In this document: positions 42,069-53,509 of the stretch, in pieces
Layout: each line of letters opens with the position of its first letter
Numbering within the stretch: position 1 is the first letter of the stretch
NCBI GenBank assembly: GCA_030770425.1
Contig: JASJFT010000158.1
Location: 1 to 64,000, forward strand
Direction of reading: 5' to 3'
Source of the DNA: Darksidea phi
Taxonomy: Eukaryota; Ascomycota; Dothideomycetes; Pleosporales; Lentitheciaceae
DNA: 64,000 nt
The notes under the pieces: generated by a model
Told to the model about the DNA's origin: nothing
Seen by the model: only the letters and a program-made list of their open reading frames with translations
Databases searched by the model: none
Made by a program: the position numbers and the translations under genes

Positions 42069-42548
42069 AGATATGAACCCCTGGCTGAGCTGAGAAGCTA
42101 GCGCTGATTAGTCTCACAAGGCGATGCATAAAAGACGCAGTAGGTCTTGGAGATGCGTACCCGTATGCTGTATCTCGGTCACCACGATCTAATGACTGGT
42201 TGTGAAGCAAGATGGAGTGAGTGCGTAGATCATCATTATCGGCATCCACAGGACAACGCTGCTCAAGAAATGTAGTCAATGCAGTGAGACTTGACAATGG
42301 CAAGGCCCAGGCCAAAGGTGTGCAGAAGGCGTCCTAGATGGGATTGGTTGCTGACTAAGATAGACTGCAACTAATTTCTTGGCAGTCGCGTTCGTCCCAA
42401 ACATTTTCAGATGCGGTTCCCTGTGAGGTCATAACAATTGATTGTCGCTTTGTTCACACCCGCCTTCGCTCCTTCACTATTACACACTCTTCTTTCACTT
42501 TATCTCACGGGTTCCTCGCTAGTGTTGGGCTGGTTGCTTATATAGCCA
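42069..42548. other. Bidirectional promoter region
   Basis: 480 bases between the divergent amidase and helicase genes. No extra gene seen; pyrimidine-rich stretches lie just ahead of the helicase ATG. Confidence 0.45.
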
Positions 42549-44402
42549 ATGAAACTACTGTCTCTCAGAGTTTTCCATCGAGCGCTCCTGCAGTCTTTTT
42601 CTTCGCTTTCTTCTAAGCCCTTGCTCTTAACACAACAGCAAACCACAACTCTCAACTTCCGCTCAAATAACCAGCAAGCATACTCGATAGTCGCAATGGG
42701 ACACCCGATACGACGCGGAGGAGGCCCCAGCGACAGAGGCAGAGGCAGTGGCAGAGGCAGAGGTAGAGGGAGAGGCGCCGGGCACAGGGGCCGCAAGCCC
42801 TCCTCTGCTCCCTACGAAATCCCCGAAGGTCCCATTTCCGTCGATAATATGCCCGCACGCGCCGCATATACGCACGCAGCCCAAGCTACTGAGTTCTCCA
42901 CGCCGCTGACAGCCGATGCGAAGAGGCTTCCCGATGCCGCGACCGAGGGACTGACGCCTTATACGGCCATGGAAGGCAAGCTGGACAAGGGTCTCTTAGA
43001 CGGATTGGATGCCATGGGCTTCGAGTACATGTCGCCAGTCCAGCAGAAGGTGCTCACTGAGCTGCCAACATTCTCGTCCGACTGCCTCGTACAAGCCAAG
43101 ACAGGTACGGGCAAGACAGCTGCCTTTCTTCTTCCAGCCCTGCAGAACCTCCTGTCTGGCAATCAGCCGCCCAAGGGTAAAGTCGGCATTCTGGCCATAT
43201 GTCCTACGCGCGAACTGGCCCTGCAAATCGCCAAGGAGTGCGAAGGTATCACAGCTCGCTTGCCACAACAGATGGAGTGCCATACTGCCTTTGGCGGCAC
43301 ACAACGGGCCTCGACACTGAAGAAATTCCTCGACGGTAACCCTACCGTCCTGGTAGCCACCCCCGGCCGCCTCGACGACATCTTGGGCGAAGAAGAAGTC
43401 CGTGAGAAGTTTAGCCATCTCAAGACGCTTGTTTTGGACGAGGCAGATCGGATGCTTGATGCCGGGTTCGCTCCAGCCATCAAGAAAATTCTCAAGCTCC
43501 TTCCTCCGAAGAGTGACGGATGGCAAGGTATGTGCTTCTCGGCGACATTGCCTGAAAAGGTCAGCGACGTACTCAAAGGCGTGCTCTTCCCTGGGTATAT
43601 CTCTTTATCCACCATGGACCCCAATGAGTCGCCCACAATTGACCGTGTGCCGCAATTCTATGTCACTGTACCGTCGGTGACGCAAACGTTTGCTGCTCTC
43701 CTTGCCATTCTAGACAAGGAATACAATGACAGTCCCGATGAATTCAAGGTCATGGTCTTCGGCACAACCGCAAACGGCGTGGGTATGCTTCACGACCTCT
43801 ACAAGCAAGCGCTGCCGCAATTCAAGGTCTTCGAGCTGCACAGTCGCATGAGCCAACCTGCGCGTACGCGCACAACGGACCAGTTCAAGCAAGCTACACG
43901 TGGAATCTTGGTCGCGTCCGATGTTGTAGGCCGCGGCATGGACTTCCCGAACGTCAGCCTAGTTGTCCAGCTCGGCCTGCCTATGAATACCGAGCAATAT
44001 ATCCATCGCGTGGGCCGAACGGCGCGTGCTGGCAAGGATGGCCGAGCAATCATGCTCCTCTACGAGAACGAAGCTTTCTTCACGAAGACTAATCCGAGTC
44101 TGCCAATCAAGCCGTACCCTGTGGATATCGTAGCCGAGCTCCCGAAATACCAGCCTGAAGTCGACAAGGCTTTCCAACATGTCGAGGAAGTCGCGAAAGC
44201 TAAGGCTTACCAAGCGTTTCTCGGCTACAACAAGACATACCTCAAGAAACTGAGGCTAGATGCTAGAGATCTAGTGAGGGTTGCGAACGACTACGCAATG
44301 GCGATGGGATGCCCGGAGCCACCGCTCATCGACAAGAAGGTTGTGAGCAAGATGGGATTGAAGGGAGTGCCTGGGCTGAGGATTGGCTCGCGGGAGTTTT
44401 GA
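42549..44402 (+). CDS. MSS116: DEAD-box RNA helicase, MSS116-like, probably mitochondrial
   Basis: A single exon of 617 residues. The first 49 residues are rich in Leu, Ser, Gln and Arg with no acidic residue, a likely mitochondrial presequence; an RGG-type tract follows (about 56-82). Helicase motifs are complete: Q motif (FEYMSPVQQ), motif I AKTGTGKT (183-190), CPTRELALQ, TPGRLDDIL, DEAD (297-300), SAT (331-333), GILVASDVVGRGMDFP and HRVGRTARAG (486 onwards). In yeast, Mss116 is an ATP-dependent RNA chaperone for mitochondrial group I and II intron splicing and translation. Orthology is inferred from the presequence and overall similarity. A second ATG at residue 50 could give a form without the presequence. 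Confidence 0.85.
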   Translation: MKLLSLRVFHRALLQSFSSLSSKPLLLTQQQTTTLNFRSNNQQAYSIVAMGHPIRRGGGPSDRGRGSGRGRGRGRGAGHRGRKPSSAPYEIPEGPISVDNMPARAAYTHAAQATEFSTPLTADAKRLPDAATEGLTPYTAMEGKLDKGLLDGLDAMGFEYMSPVQQKVLTELPTFSSDCLVQAKTGTGKTAAFLLPALQNLLSGNQPPKGKVGILAICPTRELALQIAKECEGITARLPQQMECHTAFGGTQRASTLKKFLDGNPTVLVATPGRLDDILGEEEVREKFSHLKTLVLDEADRMLDAGFAPAIKKILKLLPPKSDGWQGMCFSATLPEKVSDVLKGVLFPGYISLSTMDPNESPTIDRVPQFYVTVPSVTQTFAALLAILDKEYNDSPDEFKVMVFGTTANGVGMLHDLYKQALPQFKVFELHSRMSQPARTRTTDQFKQATRGILVASDVVGRGMDFPNVSLVVQLGLPMNTEQYIHRVGRTARAGKDGRAIMLLYENEAFFTKTNPSLPIKPYPVDIVAELPKYQPEVDKAFQHVEEVAKAKAYQAFLGYNKTYLKKLRLDARDLVRVANDYAMAMGCPEPPLIDKKVVSKMGLKGVPGLRIGSREF

Positions 44403-45660
44403 GCAGCGATGTGCGTAAGCGCGCGACTACTCTGAAGCTTGACGGTCACAGGACCTTCTCGTTGAACCGCTCCCTTGCCGAACGGAGGAGCTGGAGTAAG
44501 ACGATCTCGTATGATTAGATCGCATTGAGTTTGCGATACCTAGAACACCGGGATCTTCATTGCCGGCATACATGATAGCTCGACCAGAGGGTCGGGCACA
44601 TAGGAAAAGTTACTCTCTAGACAACGCGACCTTGCCTCGATCTCAACAGGTAGTCGGTGGACTGGTCGGTTTTTCGAAATTTGCAGACGATGCTGCATGC
44701 TCTAGACAATTGTATAAAGTTGTGGCGTCAGCCACACATAGACGGTTTTCCTCATTGGTGATCTTTGGATAGGTGGAAGCAAGGGGTGACAACAAATGAT
44801 CCAGAATACGAGCCGAAAATTCTATCTTGGAGTGCCTCTCGTCGATACCTCAACCCATTTCCCACTAGCTTCCCTTTCTCACTCGTCACTGCACAGTCTC
44901 ATCTTGGGCTCTTCTCTTCCATCTCTTGTTTGTTGAGTTTAATCATCATCGTTTGTTGCTCGAACATCGATGTCAGTCCTGCCAATGATGCACTTACAAG
45001 CCCGAAGTCACCCAAGACCGCCCACGTTTCCAAACTGTCTATCGGTACCCCCGTTATAAGTATCTGTACAACCGTTACTCGATGGACCGAATGCACGGTA
45101 CCTGACGAGAAACTAGTCATCAGCGCTACCCCTTCCTCGCATCCAGATTGATCAAGACTCACATTCGCCAAGCTATCATGCCTCCCTGCCGGGACGGTCG
45201 TCTGTCCCAGGATCCACGACCCTGGGCCTGGAGCTGGTTATGCGAGGCATACGAGGCGGATGCGAGAGTCAAGGCAACACCCTTGTGCTCAGAAGAGCGT
45301 ATGGGAGAGTCAGTGAGCTGGGTTTGAGGTGAATATGATCATGATACGGCCGGCTGTTGAGATTGCTCGCACTATGGACGGACCGTCTTCGTACGATGTC
45401 TTTGAACGCCATGATTCCTTTCATCGTCTCGAGAGGACAGAGGCGTTGTGGGAACGGTCTTGGGCAATTATTCTGTCTCATTGAATCTCTCTTAGCCGCT
45501 TTGACTGGGTCCACCAGGCCACCCTGTACGCCTCCTTGCTATCCTACGTGATGGCTATAAAAGCCCATCTGCTACCCGTCCCATCATTCATCGAGCAACT
45601 ACATTCGCTTCATTACAAGCTCTTTCATCTATTCGCTCACTTACCATTACGACCAGCACC
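44403..45660. other. Intergenic, upstream of the secreted protein gene
   Basis: About 1.25 kb without a supported gene. Overlapping open frames at 44765-45171 on both strands lack an ATG in a sensible place. A TATAAAAG element is at 45556-45563. Confidence 0.45.
45556..45563 (+). promoter_or_regulatory. TATA box of the secreted protein gene
   Basis: TATAAAAG lies 98 bases upstream of the ATG at 45661, followed by a pyrimidine-rich leader, as in many secreted-protein genes. Confidence 0.55.
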
Positions 45661-47014
45661 ATGCTCGTCCCCATACTTCTCGCCGCTCTGGCAGCCCTTC
45701 CAGCCATCTCCGCTCAGACGACTTCAACCAGGAGCGAGGTAACTACAGACTGCTTCACCCGCTTCGGCTTCAACCCTCTCCCCACCGGCACGGCTGCCAT
45801 ACCAACATGGTATTCCTTCACCGCAACCACAAAAACCTATCAGGTGACCTACATGACTCGGGACACCATCTACGTTACCCCGAGCGCGACAGTCTGGACC
45901 GATGTAGTTACTACCTCCACCGTCGTGACAACCACCACGACCAGCACACCCTCCGCTACTACGGTCGCCACATCTTCAGGTTTCATGCCGCTGCTCGTCG
46001 TCGACATGGCGTCCCCCACGCCCCTCCCGCCCATCTCGCGCATCAAGCGTCTCGAGCTCGAAGGCCGCAGCGAAGTCGGACATCCGCTCAAGCGCCAGAC
46101 GCCCCCCGGCAACAGCGGTGGCTTCATCGCGTATCCCAACGGCACTTACTCAGGTCTCTACCGCCGCTACCCACACCAGGTGAACTGCACTGTCGCTGTC
46201 AACTATGAGGAGACGGTTACCACGGTCGTCAAGGGCGATCCCGAGACGAAGGTGGCGCCGCAGCAGACTGCTACTGCCGTGAGCACTGTTACGAGGAGTG
46301 TGACTACTACTGTCACGGCGGTGGCGCCTAGACCTACTATCTGGGCGGCTTGTGCTGCGAATAACGTTGGTGAGTATATATACGACTGGAAGCGTTTGAT
46401 GAGCATAGTTAGCTGAATGAGGGTAGTCAACCACATCACGGATGTCGATGGCAACAAGATGGTCTTCGATCGTATCATCTATCGTCCCCAGGAAGGCTTC
46501 CCGGTGGCGAACGAACTAGTCGTCAATACGGAAGATGCAAAGGCCTGCTGCGCTGCCTGCCACACCACTGTAAGCCCCTCCCCTCGCCTTCCCTCCCGAT
46601 CCCCCCATGACCCATACTAACAGTTCCCCCACCCAGCCCAACTGCGCCGGTTCCTTCTACGCAGCCGGAATCTCAGAATGCCACCTTCGCCTCACCCAAC
46701 CCTACGCCCCCGCTCTTCCGCAACTCCCCTCTGGAAGCAACAACTCAACCAACGGCACGCTCGCGCTTGCGCTCGCTACCGGTACTACTGCTGCCAGCGC
46801 CCGTTATCCCGTTTCTACGGGCACACCGGGTAATGGGACTTGCAACGCGGGCAGCATGTCGCTCTACATGGGCACGATTCGCGGGCAGAATAACTTCCCT
46901 GAGAGGTACGCGTTGAGCTTTAGCAATGGGCCTTGCGGGCGGTTTAGTGTCAGTCCGCTTGCGGTGCCGGTTGAGGGGGACGGACCGGTTAGGAGGGAGA
47001 TTAGTGGGGTCTAG
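45661..47014 (+). CDS. Secreted Ser/Thr-rich protein with Cys-rich C-terminal region
   Basis: Three exons (45661-46369, 46427-46569, 46637-47014) join in frame to 409 residues; the introns have GTGAGT and GTAAGC donors, and the second has TACTAAC. Residues 1-18 (MLVPILLAALAALPAISA) are a signal peptide. A Thr/Val/Ser-rich region follows (for example VTTSTVVTTTTTSTPSATT), likely O-glycosylated, then a KR site at about 140 (LKRQ) that could be cleaved by a Kex2-type protease. The C-terminal half has a Cys cluster (KACCAACHTTPNCAGSFY) of the kind seen in PAN/apple-like modules, and several N-glycosylation sequons. Probably a cell-wall or secreted protein. No enzymatic motif is seen and the exact family is not recognised. 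Confidence 0.8.
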
Positions 47015-48948
47015 ATCTATCTCTGGTGTGTAGTTGGGGTGTGTGTGAGGGGGGGAAAGGGGGGAGGTTCGGGGATAGATTGTTGATTCTTTTGAGGTCT
47101 TGAGTTGGTGGTTTTCTTTTTGGGGGGTTTTGAAGAGGCCCATGTCACTCTTTTAGCTTCTGGGTTTTTTGGACTTCAATTTTGTGTTTTTACATTCATG
47201 ACTTTTCTTGTGGAAAGTTTGATGGCTGGTCGCGCCTTTAGCACCCCGTGTGGGTGTGGGGCGGGCCGGCTTGATTAATACAATGTTTTGTTTGAAGCTG
47301 TGGTCTACTTGTGGAAAGAGATGTTCTGATGTGGATGGTCTCGTGATGCAGCGGTTAGATGATGGCACCTGGGAGTCTGGGGTGGAATGCAAGGAGATGG
47401 CGGAATGGGCATGTGACATGAGACGAGACCGGTTGACTGCATGTAGTCATGTACAGATTAAATGACGGAGATCTGAAACGCGTAGAAGACTTATCTAAAT
47501 AACAAGACCATTCAGAACTGCAGCATTTCTTCAGTGTTGGATGCATGCTGTGTATGGCAAAGGCGGCCACCACTCAGAAGCAGTCCGGTTATGACTCCGC
47601 GCTGCAGGCGGTAGGGGAGCGAATGACTTCAGCCGCGATGCACCGGCTCCGTAGCTGCACTTGACAAATGCAGGAACGGCGGGAGACGATTGGAGGCGGG
47701 AGGGAGGGAGTGGTAGCGAGGAAGGTGCCCCTCGCATGAACCCAAACACGCAGCGTTGATCGCGCCTTCCCTCTCGTGCATGGCAGCTGCCACCCAACCT
47801 TTAGCGTGGAGAAGCTGCCATCTCACCGCAGACGAGACGACAGCGCCAGTGTCCGATCCGACACACACCATGGAGGATGGTGACCCATGCATAGGCAGCG
47901 CGGGACGGCGGCATGGTGCAAACACAGGCGTAAACACGATCGGGCTTCATGCGCTGCCGGCAGATGGGTGCGCTGGTGGATAAGATCGGACGATGGGCGT
48001 GTGGTTGGTGGAGCTGGGGAGCGGCGACCGGGATGGACGGGCGTCCGCTGATGTCCCAGTTTCAGTAGCCCCGTGGTTCAGGGCGATGGCGAGGGGACGA
48101 TAGGCTGCGCGTCGCCCCCGGTGTCTGTTGGGGGGAAGGAGCACGACGGAACGCGTCTGCTCGCGGGTAGCAGCAGCCTCGCCGTGTTTCTGCGACGCAC
48201 ATGTGCTCCTAGAGCCCAGAGAGGAGATTGGGCTCTCTCTGGCCGGCGATGCGGCTCCCTGTCGGCCGGCGCGACGCCTTGCTACGCTCAGCTACCTCCC
48301 CAGGGCGCGGTCGCGTCATCGTCTCCGCCCATTGGCCGACACGCCCTCCTTGCTCCTTCCTTGCGTCTGTCGCCAAGCCCAGCGCTGCCTGCTTCCAAGT
48401 AACCTCACCCTCGCCCTTGGCCGCAAGCTCCGAGCAGCCTGGCCGTCCTCTTCATCCGCTCCATTGCCCTTCTTCACCCTCCGGTAGCTCTGTTGTTCTC
48501 TTCGCGCCCTCGCTCCCCTCCCCTCCGCTCCGTTATCAGACCAGCTCTTAGCAATTTTATCTCAGCCAGCCGCGGCGATCCCAGACCTGCCCGTCACGCT
48601 GCTTATTAGCGCGCCGCCGAAGCGAGAGCCTCCGCTGCCTCGTCCTCCACCTCCGCACAGGTAAGATGCGAGTCCCGCCCGCCCACCTCCTTTCTCACAC
48701 GTAGCCGCAGTCCGCCAGCGCACCATCCGCCACAGCATCTCCCCTCGACGACTGACTGCGAGCACCCGGCCCGTCGCATCGACAATTGCTCGGCCGCCGT
48801 CATCGCAATCTCCCAAAACAAAGCCGTCGCCGACCGTGCCCCGTAGCCCGAACCGAAACCAATTTGCAAAACTGCACGCGATTTCACGCGTCATAGCGCT
48901 CGACGACTATATACGAGCCCGGAGCAGACCGTTGGAGCCGTGTCCGCC
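47015..48948. other. Long GC-rich intergenic region and forkhead leader
   Basis: About 1.9 kb with no supported gene. It contains a G-rich run just after the secreted protein gene (47046-47070) and CT-rich sequence from about 48280 onwards, typical of a long 5' leader. A CAG-GTAAGA donor at 48660 suggests a 5' UTR intron of the forkhead gene, but I cannot fix its acceptor. Small upstream ATGs are present. Confidence 0.45.
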
Positions 48949-51192
48949 ATGGCTGCAACGCGTCGGCAGCCTCCTGTGCAGATTTTTCAGGACCCCCTCC
49001 CCCCGCAGGACCACCACGAGGTCGCCGCCTTCGATTCGAGCTACCTGGACGCCTTCCCCTCGGTGACGGACGTGTCGTCCGACCACCACACCCTCCTGGC
49101 GCCGCCGCAGACCTTCGTGCAAGCCCCTTCACCGCGAAAGACCCGGCACGTCTCCAGCTCACCCCCGCCCAGTGCCCTCGTCGAGAAAGGCCTCAACACC
49201 GTGTCCCTCCCCCCGCCCCGCGAGCAACGGTTCCAGACCGACGCACCCATGAAGAAGGTGCCGCGCCTGGCGTCGGATCAGTCGCACATGATGGCCCCCA
49301 ATCCGCACTTCTTCGCCAACTTTCCATCCCAGTTCGATAAAGAAAACATGTACTCCAACCCCGAGTCCGCCTTGCCCACCCTACCCGCCGCCGATCCTCC
49401 GATGAAGCCCGGAAACAAGCGCGCCCTGATGGATTCGGCGCCCCTCCGCGACCGAAGCAAGAAGCAAAAGGTGCGCGAAGTACGCGTCGTGGAAGAGGAT
49501 GTGCCTTTGCCGGAGCCGAGCGAGATGCCCGAGGTTGACGACGACGGAAACAAGCCGCCGTACAGTTACGCGAACCTCATCGGAATGGCCATTTTGCGTG
49601 CCCCCAAGCGCCAATTGACTCTGGCCCAGATCTACAAGTGGATTTCCGACACCTTTGCCTTCTACCGCAACACCCAGGACACGGGCTGGCAGAACAGCAT
49701 CCGCCACAATCTCTCCCTCAGCAAGTCGTTCTCTAAGCACGAGCGGCCCAAGGACGATCCTGGAAAAGGCCACTACTGGGTCATCAATGCTGGCTTCGAG
49801 AAGCAGTATTACAAGCTCAAGTCGAATCGCCGATCGACCAATCCCGACGGCTTCGTCCCGGCATATCCCAGCGACTTGGCGCGCCCAACGTCTGCTAGCC
49901 TCCCGCCCCTGAGCTCAAGTAAAGGCTTTGACTCGAGCAAATTTCCCGAGGAGACTGAGCTGTCGTCGGACGCCACGATCCCTTGCTCGGACCCAGCTGC
50001 ACATGATGGCCATGATCCAGGAGCCATGCCCCCGCCGCGCCAGATTCCGTCCTCGCCGCCACCGGCCGATATTCATTCGTCGCCACCGCCCGTCTCTCGG
50101 TCTGTACGTGAGGACACGCCGCCCCGTGCTCCTCGCTTTCCAACCAATAGTCGGTCTGGTGGACGCAAGCGCAAGTTCAACGGCCTGGGCGACAGCGGTT
50201 ACTACTCATCGATCGAGTCCTCGGCCACCAAGGGCAATCCGCTCGGCGCCCTACTGACCTCAGAAGCCGATCTCGATCGCCATAGCATCAAGCGTGGACG
50301 CGCCGAGGAGGAAATTGCTCGCATCCGTGGTTCGTCTTACGACTCTCCGACCAAGACTCGCCCACACATGAAGCAACCGAGTGGAGCCTCCCTCATCTCG
50401 TCGCCCTTCCGCGGTAATGGAAAAGCCAATGCTCCTCTCACTCCCTCCTTTGTGTTCAAGCGCCCCGCCCTGCCGCCGGCTTCTGCCTCGCCCAACACCA
50501 ATCTTCGCAACCACCGGAACAAGATTCGCGAGCTCGCTGGCGGATCGCCTGACAAGAGCCTTGCCATGTGGGTCGACACGTCCTTCCTTGACAACAAGGG
50601 CTGGAGCCCAGCCGTCAACGTCCCGAATGAAGAGCATGTTAACCTTGTGGGCCACGGGTTCGAAACTACCTTCGACATCTTTGGTGACTTCGACTACCAA
50701 GAGAGCCCGTTGAAGCCGAGTGCTAAGCGACCTCGTCTCGAACGTGCTGTTACCTCGACCGGCATCCTTGCTGATATCACTGGCACCAAGTCGAACATGA
50801 ACCTCACAAACTCGCCCACGCCCAACTGGAAGCTGTCGTCTTCTTTCCTTAACATTCCCGCCTTGTCACCCGCCAAGGAGTCGCCGCTCAAGGCGCCCGT
50901 CTTGAAGGCTCCGACCTCGGCTCCCCTCCCAGACTTCTCCTTCCCGCGCCCGACTAAGGACAATGATCACTCTGGCTTGACGCCGCCGCAGTCGTTCAAT
51001 GCCCCAGCCCAGAAGCAGGAGGATGACGAGGACATCTTCCACTTGCTGCACAGCGACGAGTCCGAGCCCGGCATCGATTTACTACAGGGCTTTGAAAAGA
51101 TTGGCGCGAGAGCTTCCGCTGTTGCCCCGAACGGGTCACCGCAAAAGATGCCTAGGCCGGGCCTCGCCCGCAGCGCGACTACCCGATTTTAG
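48949..51192 (+). CDS. Forkhead transcription factor
   Basis: A single exon of 747 residues; the ATG at 48949 was preferred to an upstream GTG. The forkhead DNA-binding domain spans about 202-291: KPPYSYANLIGMAI, the helix 3 signature WQNSIRHNLSLS (247-258), and KGHYWVI in wing 1. Outside it the protein is Pro/Ser-rich with many SP and TP sites, as expected for a CDK-regulated cell-cycle factor. It also has a KEN motif at about 131-133 (FDKENMY), a possible APC/C degron. The domain resembles the yeast Hcm1 and fission yeast Sep1 group more than FHA-containing Fkh1/2; no FHA domain is present. Target genes are unknown, though cell-cycle transcription is likely. Confidence 0.9.
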   Translation: MAATRRQPPVQIFQDPLPPQDHHEVAAFDSSYLDAFPSVTDVSSDHHTLLAPPQTFVQAPSPRKTRHVSSSPPPSALVEKGLNTVSLPPPREQRFQTDAPMKKVPRLASDQSHMMAPNPHFFANFPSQFDKENMYSNPESALPTLPAADPPMKPGNKRALMDSAPLRDRSKKQKVREVRVVEEDVPLPEPSEMPEVDDDGNKPPYSYANLIGMAILRAPKRQLTLAQIYKWISDTFAFYRNTQDTGWQNSIRHNLSLSKSFSKHERPKDDPGKGHYWVINAGFEKQYYKLKSNRRSTNPDGFVPAYPSDLARPTSASLPPLSSSKGFDSSKFPEETELSSDATIPCSDPAAHDGHDPGAMPPPRQIPSSPPPADIHSSPPPVSRSVREDTPPRAPRFPTNSRSGGRKRKFNGLGDSGYYSSIESSATKGNPLGALLTSEADLDRHSIKRGRAEEEIARIRGSSYDSPTKTRPHMKQPSGASLISSPFRGNGKANAPLTPSFVFKRPALPPASASPNTNLRNHRNKIRELAGGSPDKSLAMWVDTSFLDNKGWSPAVNVPNEEHVNLVGHGFETTFDIFGDFDYQESPLKPSAKRPRLERAVTSTGILADITGTKSNMNLTNSPTPNWKLSSSFLNIPALSPAKESPLKAPVLKAPTSAPLPDFSFPRPTKDNDHSGLTPPQSFNAPAQKQEDDEDIFHLLHSDESEPGIDLLQGFEKIGARASAVAPNGSPQKMPRPGLARSATTRF

Positions 51193-52010
51193 ATGAATGC
51201 CATCTATGCCTGATTTGGCTATGATATCATGACGGCTAACGACTTCTGGATATGCCCTTCTATCTTGTTCCCACTCTGGATACCTCATCACCTATGTCAT
51301 CACCCCACTACATCCACACCCTCATCGTCAGCGACACTCTACCTCCACTATCTCATACCACCTTTCTTCATGCCCTATTTCGGACAGACATCCTCCGGAT
51401 GCCATCCCTTTAACGAAGTCACGAACGAATGATACCCACGATTTACTTCGCGAACAACCTGGCTGGTTCCTCTTCTATCTCCCTTACAGCGTCTTAATCC
51501 GATATTACTAATGTTGGGGCTGGCGCACAAGGTGGAAAGGTCGGCTTGAGTCAATGCAGGTGTGGGTCATGTACCCTTTTGTAGCGTATGAATACGCTTT
51601 GTGTATAGAGCGGCGTTTTGGTTTTCTTTTCTTTGTTTATTTCGACCAATGCGTCTTGTCGCGCCGGACCATCTTGACCCTACATGGGCTTTGACATGTC
51701 TGACTACGCGTTGACCTGGTCTGGATACGAGCTGTGAAGGAGATGTAATTTTCTTCGGTTGGCGCTGGCCTAATGATCCTTCGCCAGGTGCTTGACCCTT
51801 TTCTCTATGCAGATGCGGTTGATGGAGAGACGAGTTGCAACTGTCCCTACAATGATGAATGGCTTTGAATGGGCTTCTTCATGGACTGTCTTTTTCTCTC
51901 TCTGATGTCTTCTTTAGCTGGTTGAATATGGATACCTTGTCCTTTTTTCAATTATTGTGTTGTGTGATATGATGGTGAGACGTATGAGTGATTCTTGGTG
52001 GCCCTTTGGT
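51193..52010. other. Intergenic, 3' side of the forkhead gene
   Basis: About 800 bases; presumably a long 3' UTR. No gene seen. Confidence 0.4.
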
Positions 52011-52146
52011 GACTCTTGATAACTCTTGATAACTCTGGATAACTCTGGATAACTCTGGATAACTCTAGATAACTCTGGATAACTTTTGATAACTCTTGAT
52101 AACTCTTGATAATTCTTGATAGCTCTTGATAGCTCTTGATGACTCT
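52011..52146. repeat. Tandem 10-bp array (GATAACTCTT type)
   Basis: Thirteen consecutive 10-bp units (52011-52140) plus a partial one, with the consensus GAT-AACTCTT/G. Eight junctions give WGATAR, the binding core of fungal GATA factors, spaced at exactly 10 bp. It ends in a run of T. Degenerate units recur around 52290-52310. The minus-strand frame across it (a SYPELSRVIK repeat) is only a translation of the array. Confidence 0.9.
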
Positions 52147-53509
52147 TTTTTTTTTTCCTGAGGAAAAGCTGCATTGCGCAACTATGCTATTGTAGGGGAG
52201 TTTTTCTACTCAATGATAAACTGCATACATCTGAAGACCAGCACTGAAATTTCAACTGCACATGAAAAGAGTGGAACGCTTGACGTCGGCCTTGATGACT
52301 CTTAATAACTCTTCGGTAACGCTTAATGGCTCAGCTACTTTTAATAATTTCGTATAAAAGTAGTCAACGCGATCGCTATTAGGGAGGGAGAAGTAATCTA
52401 GGTTCTTCTTATAAGGGTTAGATTACTTAGCTATTGTGGTTAGTAGATTAAGGATGCTTCTGGGTGCTAGATATTGAGTATATACTTTTAGGTTAGGCTG
52501 GGCTGGAGGGATGTATAAGGTAGGGTAGGCAGCAACCCAGATAATAGCCCCATCCCTATTCACTCGACGTGTCGGCATGGATACGAAGAAATACAGGGAG
52601 ATACAGCAACGCGGTGGAAAACGGCTTTGTGTGTTTCTGCCACGGAGCCCCTACTGCCCTCCGTGCCGCTCACTCCGTCTAATTACTGATTGCATAGTGC
52701 CTATACTGGAGCCCTGGATCACGCCCTACACATGCTCGATAACTTTTTCTAATACTACTTTTCGATGTATTTAGGACGAAATACCTTTTCGTTTCATATT
52801 ACCTTTTTGGGTTATTCCGCGAGCTTGACGACGTGATGGCTGCTTCTCATTCGACGAATATGCCAGCCTGATGGATAGCGACAACGCGTTGGTTGGCATA
52901 TGCAACACCCTTTTCATGTTCCAAATTCTACGAGGCACCGATAGGAAAATAAAACAAAGAATTAGCTTTAAAATACTCTAACATAGTGATAGGTACAGAG
53001 AGTGTTGGCGTCCGTCGCATTCTTGCTTTTCCAGCGCTTGCGTGTTTCAGCCTTGCGATGCAATTTGCGGCCGAGCGTGCCATCCGTATCCGTCAATCCT
53101 GTGTCGTTACTTCCTCTGTAGATATCTGGGACGTCGCGAGCTTCGTCGTTATATTCTTGTCTCCTTGAGATTCGCATTTGCGCTTTTCATATGGACTTAT
53201 GATTCTCATGTTCCGACGCCGCTGCTTCCGCCAAAGCACGGTGGGTCCGATTCTTATTGCAGAACGCCATGCAGGTATCCTAGACAAAAGGCCGTCCAAT
53301 CAACCCCAGTGCGCCTTTTCTGCGAAAACACGACAGCGCCCGAGCGGCTGCGGAATAAGCCACCATGCGGAATACATATATTAATGGTTTAGGCGCGAAG
53401 CCGTCCGGAAGAAAGATCTCTTCCGTATCACCCTCCTGCGAACTTTGTTCGACCCTAAAATTCACCTTGTGGCTGGATCTTTGAGCTGAGGATTACACAA
53501 GGCTGAACG
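52147..53509. other. Gene-poor stretch, partly AT-rich
   Basis: About 1.36 kb without a supported gene. 52340-52560 is AT-rich with many TTAG/CTTA words and could be a decayed repeat. Open frames around 52970-53460 lack proper starts and family features. Confidence 0.4.

Noticed and set aside
44765..45171. Overlapping open frames on both strands (128 and 90 codons)
   Set aside because: Both begin with TTG rather than ATG, overlap each other completely and show no domain or signal; treated as chance frames.
51914..52174. Minus-strand frame with repeated SYPELSRVIK units
   Set aside because: It is only the translation of the 10-bp tandem array and a T run.
53042..53392. 116-codon plus-strand frame rich in Cys and Arg
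   Set aside because: Starts with GTG only, and alternative frames overlap on both strands; not convincing as a secreted Cys-rich protein because there is no signal peptide.
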